A DNA stretch of 40,474 nucleotides from Prochlorococcus sp. AG-363-C02 (lineage in GTDB: Bacteria; Cyanobacteriota; Cyanobacteriia; PCC-6307; Cyanobiaceae), in assembly GCA_003278345.1 (NCBI GenBank), contig QCFH01000014.1:1-40474 (forward strand). The letters run 5' to 3'. Each line of letters begins with the position of its first letter. Position 1 is the first letter of the stretch. Below the pieces are notes generated by a model. The model saw nothing but the letters and a program-made list of their open reading frames with translations. It did not search any database and was not told the DNA's origin. A program made the translations under genes and the position numbers. Below are positions 36,405 through 40,474 of this stretch, piece after piece.

Positions 36405-37544
36405 TTAGAATCCTCCTAAATTCATTACTTGAGTATGGCGAATTTCACCATCCTTGCTTATTAATGCCCCATCAATTAATTCATCCTCTGTATTAAGTAC
36501 AAGTTTTCCCTCACTAATTAGAGGAGTAATCAATGCTAAAAGATTCCTTGCATATAAGGCGCTTGCGTGATTAGGAACAGTACATGGTAAATCAGATGCA
36601 CCAATAAGCTTTACTCCATTCCTCAATACTGTTTCTCCTGGCTTGGTCCCTGCACAATTACCTCCTTGAGATACAGCAAGATCAACCACAACGGAACCTG
36701 GCCGCATTGCATCAAGCATATCTTCATCAATAAGACGAGGAGCTTTCTTTCCAGGTACTTGAGCAGTACAGATAACCACATCCGCCTCAGATAATTGATC
36801 TAATAACTGTTTTCGCTGAGTCTTAAGAAAGTCTTCAGAAACCTGCTTGGCATATACACCTTTGCCAGAAGATTCATCATCCAATTTTGGCGGCTCAATA
36901 AACCTTGCTCCCAAAGACTCAACCTGTTCTTTAACAGCTTGACGAATATCGCTAACAGAGACAACAGCTCCTAATCTTTTGGCGGTTGCAACAGCTTGCA
37001 AACCTGCCACACCAGCTCCTAGAACAACAACTTTAGCGGGTTGAACAGTTCCAGCTGCTGTCATCAACATTGGGAAAAATCTATCCAAAGCATTGGCTCC
37101 TAAAAGGACAGCTTTATAGCCTGCGATATTGGCTTGTGAAGAAAGAGCATCTGCTGACTGCGCCCTACTTATTCTCGGCAAAAGTTCAAGCGACAGGGCC
37201 GACAACCCATACTTTGTGAGGCTTTTTGCTAGCTCTTGATTTCCATATGGCTCCAACAATCCAATCAATATTGCTCCATGTTTAAGCTTCGATAAAAAAT
37301 CACACCCAGGGGAATTAACACACAAGACAACATCAAATTGCTTTAGAGAATCTCCATTTGCTTCAGAGAAGAAATGAGAACCTGCATTCAAAAAACTTTC
37401 ATCAGAAAAACCCGCTGCAACTCCAGCATCTTTTTCTATAGATACATTGAATCCTAAAGAAACAAGCTTTTTTACAGATTCAGGAGTTGCAGCAACACGT
37501 GCTTCACCTAAAGCAACCTCGATAGGGACTAAAATTTTAGGCAA
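36405..37544 (-). CDS. pntA: NAD(P) transhydrogenase alpha subunit, soluble NAD-binding part
   Basis: 379 residues of the NAD(H)-binding domain I: E-V-A-L-G-E-A-R-V-A-A-T-P-E near the start, V-V-V-L-G-A-G-V-A-G-L-Q-A-V-A-T-A (Rossmann loop, about 173), V-S-D-I-R-Q-A, V-V-V-D-L-A-V-S-Q-G-G-N and L-P-C-T-V-P-N-H-A-S-A-L-Y. No membrane helix, as expected for the split enzyme. First gene of the pnt operon. ATG at 37544. Confidence 0.97.
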   Translation of the reverse strand: MPKILVPIEVALGEARVAATPESVKKLVSLGFNVSIEKDAGVAAGFSDESFLNAGSHFFSEANGDSLKQFDVVLCVNSPGCDFLSKLKHGAILIGLLEPYGNQELAKSLTKYGLSALSLELLPRISRAQSADALSSQANIAGYKAVLLGANALDRFFPMLMTAAGTVQPAKVVVLGAGVAGLQAVATAKRLGAVVSVSDIRQAVKEQVESLGARFIEPPKLDDESSGKGVYAKQVSEDFLKTQRKQLLDQLSEADVVICTAQVPGKKAPRLIDEDMLDAMRPGSVVVDLAVSQGGNCAGTKPGETVLRNGVKLIGASDLPCTVPNHASALYARNLLALITPLISEGKLVLNTEDELIDGALISKDGEIRHTQVMNLGGF

Positions 37545-37674
37545 GATAAGAATGCTTATTACATTAAAGATTAAGACTGAAAAGGTTCGAAGACCAGCAT
37601 TTTTGTTGAAAAAAGCTTTTCCTTAATTGAATTTGTGGCTATGAAGAAAATGATACTTAAATTTCAAGAAGAAT

Positions 37675-38253
37675 ATGAGTCTGAAAGCAATTGAATGTCC
37701 CGACGGTGTATGCCACAGCCATCATGGTGGTCATGCTATTCCACGTGTTGCTATGCAAAAAAACCTACAGACACATGGAAGAGAGTGGTGCGAGCGACTT
37801 GCAGAAAGAATTTACGAGATGTCTGTAGACACATATTCTCAAACGGTCATGCCTAGTCTTCACTCCTCAGGTTGGCAAAGGCGTCATCTTGATTGGGAAT
37901 TTAAACTTGCTGATAATCATTCCGAACCAGATGAAACATTAGTTGAGGGAATTATTAATGCCACAGAAAGTTTTCTTCGTAGCAGTGAAGTTCATCGTTT
38001 ATTTATACAAGAACTAGTTCAAGGGACTTTCGAAGAGGCTACTGAAGACCATTTAAGGTCAAAAGCCGTTAGATCACTTATTGAAAAAGAAATAATTGCC
38101 ATGCTTGAAGAACGCAAAGAGGAGCTTATAGATCGTTTAGCTGAAAATTTATTGAACGAATCTAATGGAGACTTTAATATTTCTAGGAAAGCAGCAAATG
38201 AAGGAATCGAAGAGGTTAAAAAGTTACTTTTAAACCATTCCCAATCAATTTAG
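37675..38253 (+). CDS. conserved hypothetical protein (192 aa)
   Basis: A charged, helical soluble protein. N-terminus C-P-D-G-V-C-H-S-H-H-G-G-H-A-I-P-R (residues 8-24) with Cys8, Cys13 and several His may bind metal. The rest has R-E-W-C-E-R-L-A-E-R-I-Y and long E/K-rich helices. Divergent from the pntA gene, 130 bases apart. Known to me only as a picocyanobacterial neighbour type; no function. Confidence 0.6.
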   Translation: MSLKAIECPDGVCHSHHGGHAIPRVAMQKNLQTHGREWCERLAERIYEMSVDTYSQTVMPSLHSSGWQRRHLDWEFKLADNHSEPDETLVEGIINATESFLRSSEVHRLFIQELVQGTFEEATEDHLRSKAVRSLIEKEIIAMLEERKEELIDRLAENLLNESNGDFNISRKAANEGIEEVKKLLLNHSQSI

Positions 38254-38435
38254 ATATAGAAAAAATCGACAAAGAAATATTTTCAAATCAATTTATATTT
38301 TTCCTTAAGATTCTCAAAAGCCTAGTAAATACGTTCTATATATAAAGAATTCATTAAGACAATAATTCTATTTGTTCATAAAACCGGGTTTTGTATAAAT
38401 AAAACCTGAGAAATAACCATTGCCATGCAAAGGTA

Positions 38436-38448
38436 CCTCCATTGGAGG
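38436..38448 (+). promoter_or_regulatory. hairpin covering the ribosome-binding site of 38455 gene
   Basis: CCTCC (38436-38440), ATT loop, GGAGG (38444-38448), then ATG at 38455. The GGAGG is the Shine-Dalgarno site and the preceding CCTCC can pair with it. The 3-base loop makes it weak but possible as translation control. Confidence 0.4.
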
Positions 38449-38454
38449 AATTAA

Positions 38455-38634
38455 ATGAACAAACTCTTAAACAAAAGGATAAGTATTGCTAGCTGCTGGG
38501 CTTCAAGCAGAATTGCTTTACTTGATAGTATAGAAAATTATGAAGACAGTTATGCGATAACTCAGGAATTTCGCGAATGGATAGTATGTATTGAGAATAT
38601 AGGATCTAATATAATTCTCTTTTTTAGGCTTTAG
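38455..38634 (+). pseudogene. truncated EF-EW family small gene at the repeat junction
   Basis: Starts ATG at 38455 behind a strong GGAGG. Reads M-N-K-L-L-N-K-R-I-S-I-A-S-C-W-A-S, then Y-A-I-T-Q-E-F-R-E-W-I-V, the conserved core also found at 713-943 and 12804-12998. From base 38608 on (about residue 52) the sequence is that of the duplicated pntB block, and the frame runs into a TAG at 38632-38634. The paralogs continue for about 20-25 residues with a P-D-[ML]-T motif, which is absent here. So the 3' end is lost. Confidence 0.65.
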
Positions 38635-39309
38635 CACTAATGCCTAATTCCTTTAATTCTAAAAGAAGGTCTCCTAAAACTTTCTTTGCATCTCCAAAAA
38701 GCATAGATGTATTCGCCAAGTCAAATAAATCATTCTTAATACCTGAATAACCAGCACTCATTCCCCTTTTTATAACAAATACTGTGCGTGCTTCTTGAAC
38801 ATCTAAAACAGGCATTCCAAATAATGGTGAACTTGGATTATTCTTTGCCTGAGGGTTTACAACATCGTTAGCACCAAGGACAAGAACAACATCTGTTGCA
38901 GGGAATTCAGGATTAACTACATCCATTTCTTTAAGTTGCTCATAAGGAACATCTGCTTCAGCTAAAAGAACATTCATATGTCCTGGCATTCGACCAGCAA
39001 CAGGATGGATAGCATATATTACATCTATACCATTTCCCTCCAAGGCCCTAGTCACTTCTCTAAGAGTATGTTGTGCCTGAGCAACAGCCAAGCCATAACC
39101 AGGAACGATTACAACCCTTTCAGCAGCTTCTAAAGTTAAAGCACATTCTTCAACACTACAGCTTGTAATGTTGACATATTCACCAGAATCATTTCCACCT
39201 GAAGGAGTAGAGCCTATTGCACCACCAAAAAGAACTGATAATAAAGACCTATTCATTCCGTTACACATGACTTTAGTTAGTATTAATCCAGCGGCTCCAA
39301 CCATTGCTC
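38608..39309. repeat. 702-bp exact direct repeat, copy 2 (pntB fragment)
   Basis: Exact match to 34663-35364. The left edge cuts the small gene at 38608; the right edge cuts the NTRC-type gene at 39309/39310. The block is not flanked by a transposase, inverted repeats or target duplication. Confidence 0.97.
38624..39309 (-). pseudogene. pntB fragment (C-terminal half, duplicated)
   Basis: Reads the last about 228 residues of PntB, identical to the intact gene at 34679-36097. It lacks the whole membrane part and its own start; the first Met at 39304 is an internal one (M-V-G-A-A-G-L-I). No promoter is visible. Not expected to make a working subunit; the soluble domain III alone binds NADP(H) but cannot couple to protons. 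Confidence 0.9.
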
Positions 39310-40474
39310 AGCATCTATATCTATTTCTATTGCCTGAACATTACCTTTTAGCTCTTTAACAACTCTTTTAAGTTGAGGCTTGAGTACGTGACATGGTCCG
39401 CAGCTTGGTGATGTATATATGACTAAAAGGGGATTAGAACTCTCGTGATAAAGCTTTCTTAAGGCATAGCTACCTTTCTGCCATAATTCATTTGATTTAA
39501 AATTTTGCTCATTAGATTCCTGTACTTCAATTTCTTTTTGTATTTTTGCGGGTTCTATTTCATCTCTTTTTATCAAAGAACATAGCTCATTAGTAGATAG
39601 CCATTTTTCAGCTGCTAGAGCTGCCTTGCAACCACTTCCTGCTGCCGTAATTCCTTGACGCCATTCTGAATCTGCAAGGTCACCTGCGACATAAACTCCT
39701 TCAATTGAAGTTTCTGGCCTTCCAGGTGAAGTTATTACATATCCATTTTCAGTTAAGGATATTTGATTTTTTAAAAGTGCTGAATTTGGAGTATGTCCAA
39801 TTGCATAAAAAAGTCCTTTTGCCGCAATAGTATTTTCTTGTTTTGTGGATTTATTTATTAATTTTATTGTTTCCATCCAATTATTTCCTTCAACATCTAG
39901 GATCTCGTTTTCCCAATGGATTGTTATATCAGGATTTTTTGCCACCCGATCGGACATTGCTTTGCTTGCTTTAAGTTGATTTGATCGGACTATCAAGTGA
40001 ACATGGCTTCCATATTTTGTTAAATAAACTGCTTCTTCGCATGCAGAGTCCCCACCCCCAACTACTGCCAAAGCTTCATTGCGAAACTGGGGAGTTGCTC
40101 CATCACATATTGCACAAGCACTTATACCTTTACTCCAGTATTTCTTTTCATTTGGCAATCCTAGTTTGTTTGCACTTGCACCCGTTGCAAGAATTATCGA
40201 GTGAGTGAAAATGGTATCAACTAAAGTTTTTACTTTGAATGGAGGCTTGGAAAGGTCAATTTCTTCAGCATCAACCTCTAAAAGCTTTGTGCCCCATCTA
40301 ATTGCTTGAGCTTTAATTAAATCCATTAATTCTGGACCCATAATCCCATCTGGGAATCCTGGGAAATTCTCTACAAAAGTGGTTGTCATGAGTTGCCCAC
40401 CTGGGATTCCACCTTTAACGAAGCCAGTAATTAATAATGGTTGAAGATTTGCCCGGGCTGCATAAATTGCTGCT
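39283..40474 (-). CDS. NADPH-thioredoxin reductase fused to thioredoxin (NTRC-type), both ends cut
   Basis: The reading frame is open at the window edge (5' partial: A-A-I-Y-A-A-R-A-N-L-Q-P-L-L then G-G-I-P-G-G-Q-L-M). It carries the reductase active pair C-A-I-C-D-G, the NADPH site A-V-V-G-G-G-D-S-A-C-E-E-A and V-Y-V-A-G-D-L-A-D. A linker of about 50 residues leads to a thioredoxin domain with S-C-G-P-C-H. That domain stops after I-E-I-D-I-D-A-E-Q; beyond base 39309 the frame enters the pntB block and ends as W-L-E-P-L-D. The cis-Pro loop and last strands are lost. The intact enzyme supplies electrons from NADPH to peroxiredoxins and other targets. Confidence 0.85.
   Translation of the reverse strand, partial: AAIYAARANLQPLLITGFVKGGIPGGQLMTTTFVENFPGFPDGIMGPELMDLIKAQAIRWGTKLLEVDAEEIDLSKPPFKVKTLVDTIFTHSIILATGASANKLGLPNEKKYWSKGISACAICDGATPQFRNEALAVVGGGDSACEEAVYLTKYGSHVHLIVRSNQLKASKAMSDRVAKNPDITIHWENEILDVEGNNWMETIKLINKSTKQENTIAAKGLFYAIGHTPNSALLKNQISLTENGYVITSPGRPETSIEGVYVAGDLADSEWRQGITAAGSGCKAALAAEKWLSTNELCSLIKRDEIEPAKIQKEIEVQESNEQNFKSNELWQKGSYALRKLYHESSNPLLVIYTSPSCGPCHVLKPQLKRVVKELKGNVQAIEIDIDAEQWLEPLD

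Noticed and set aside
35223-36408. Long plus-strand frames opposite pntB and the PntA membrane subunit
   Set aside because: They are shadows of well-conserved minus-strand genes; composition is Pro/Ala-rich as expected for antisense of membrane proteins.
38385-38410. Terminator at AAAACCGGGTTTT ... AAAACC
   Set aside because: The possible stem is six A/T-rich pairs with an 8-base loop and no T-run; too weak to call.
38624-39304. A second functional pntB gene of 226 residues
   Set aside because: It is an exact fragment of the intact gene, lacks the membrane half and its own start, and sits inside a duplicated block.
1-40474. tRNA, rRNA, CRISPR array or insertion sequence
   Set aside because: No cloverleaf with a T-loop consensus, no spaced repeats and no transposase or integrase motifs were seen on reading the gaps; a tRNAscan or Rfam search was not possible.

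Overview
The window looks like a contig from Prochlorococcus or a very close marine picocyanobacterium. It is strongly AT-rich, and many genes are tiny and unique to that group (DUF1651, Nif11-like, DUF3386 and DUF2470 types). Shine-Dalgarno sites are weak or absent and TTG starts are frequent. It carries cyanobacterial core genes: a split proton-translocating transhydrogenase, an NTRC-type thioredoxin reductase and a compact polA/cysS/dxr block. A low-light-adapted clade is plausible but not proven. No rRNA, tRNA, CRISPR array, transposase or integrase was seen.

Layout. 1-8.9 kb: small hypothetical genes around purT, a DUF3386 protein, a DUF2470 protein, a Nif11-like small protein, a metallo-beta-lactamase-fold protein, an aldo/keto reductase and a SemiSWEET transporter. 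9.1-16.9 kb: a TM2-like membrane protein, an ABC-F ATPase, an RRM protein, two Fe(II)/2-oxoglutarate oxygenases, an Nramp-like transporter and a MIF-type tautomerase. 17-19.7 kb: a fatty-acid desaturase coupled to a 43-residue protein, and a phosphoribosyltransferase-fold / deoxyribosyltransferase pair. 19.8-25 kb: a gene-sparse accessory stretch with very small genes, a DUF1651 protein, a rhomboid protease and a glutathione peroxidase. 25-38.3 kb: a dense core block of ychF, an HlyD-type adaptor, polA, cysS, dxr, a 2Fe-2S ferredoxin-like protein, a YheT-type hydrolase, pntB, the PntA membrane subunit, pntA and a conserved hypothetical.

How the genes relate. The core block covers DNA repair, translation, isoprenoid entry and NADPH balance, and the NTRC-type reductase at the right edge would consume NADPH for redox control. 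Glutathione peroxidase adds peroxide defence. Overlapping starts and stops (dxr with the ferredoxin-like gene, the phosphoribosyltransferase/deoxyribosyltransferase pair, the small protein with the desaturase, and the bicistron near 21.3 kb) suggest co-translated pairs.

The most striking structure is an exact 702-bp direct duplication. Bases 34663-35364 (the C-terminal half of pntB) recur without mismatch at 38608-39309. The extra copy is wedged between a small gene that loses its 3' end and an NTRC-type gene that loses the end of its thioredoxin domain. It is either a real rearrangement or a chimera from single-cell amplification or assembly; the broken genes on both sides favour the artefact. 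I did not find a convincing new multi-gene system. The best leads are unrecognised small proteins (43 residues at 18143-18274, 39 residues at 5128-5247, the 21155-21519 pair), a three-member family of small paralogs, and a possible structured RNA around 20188-20263.
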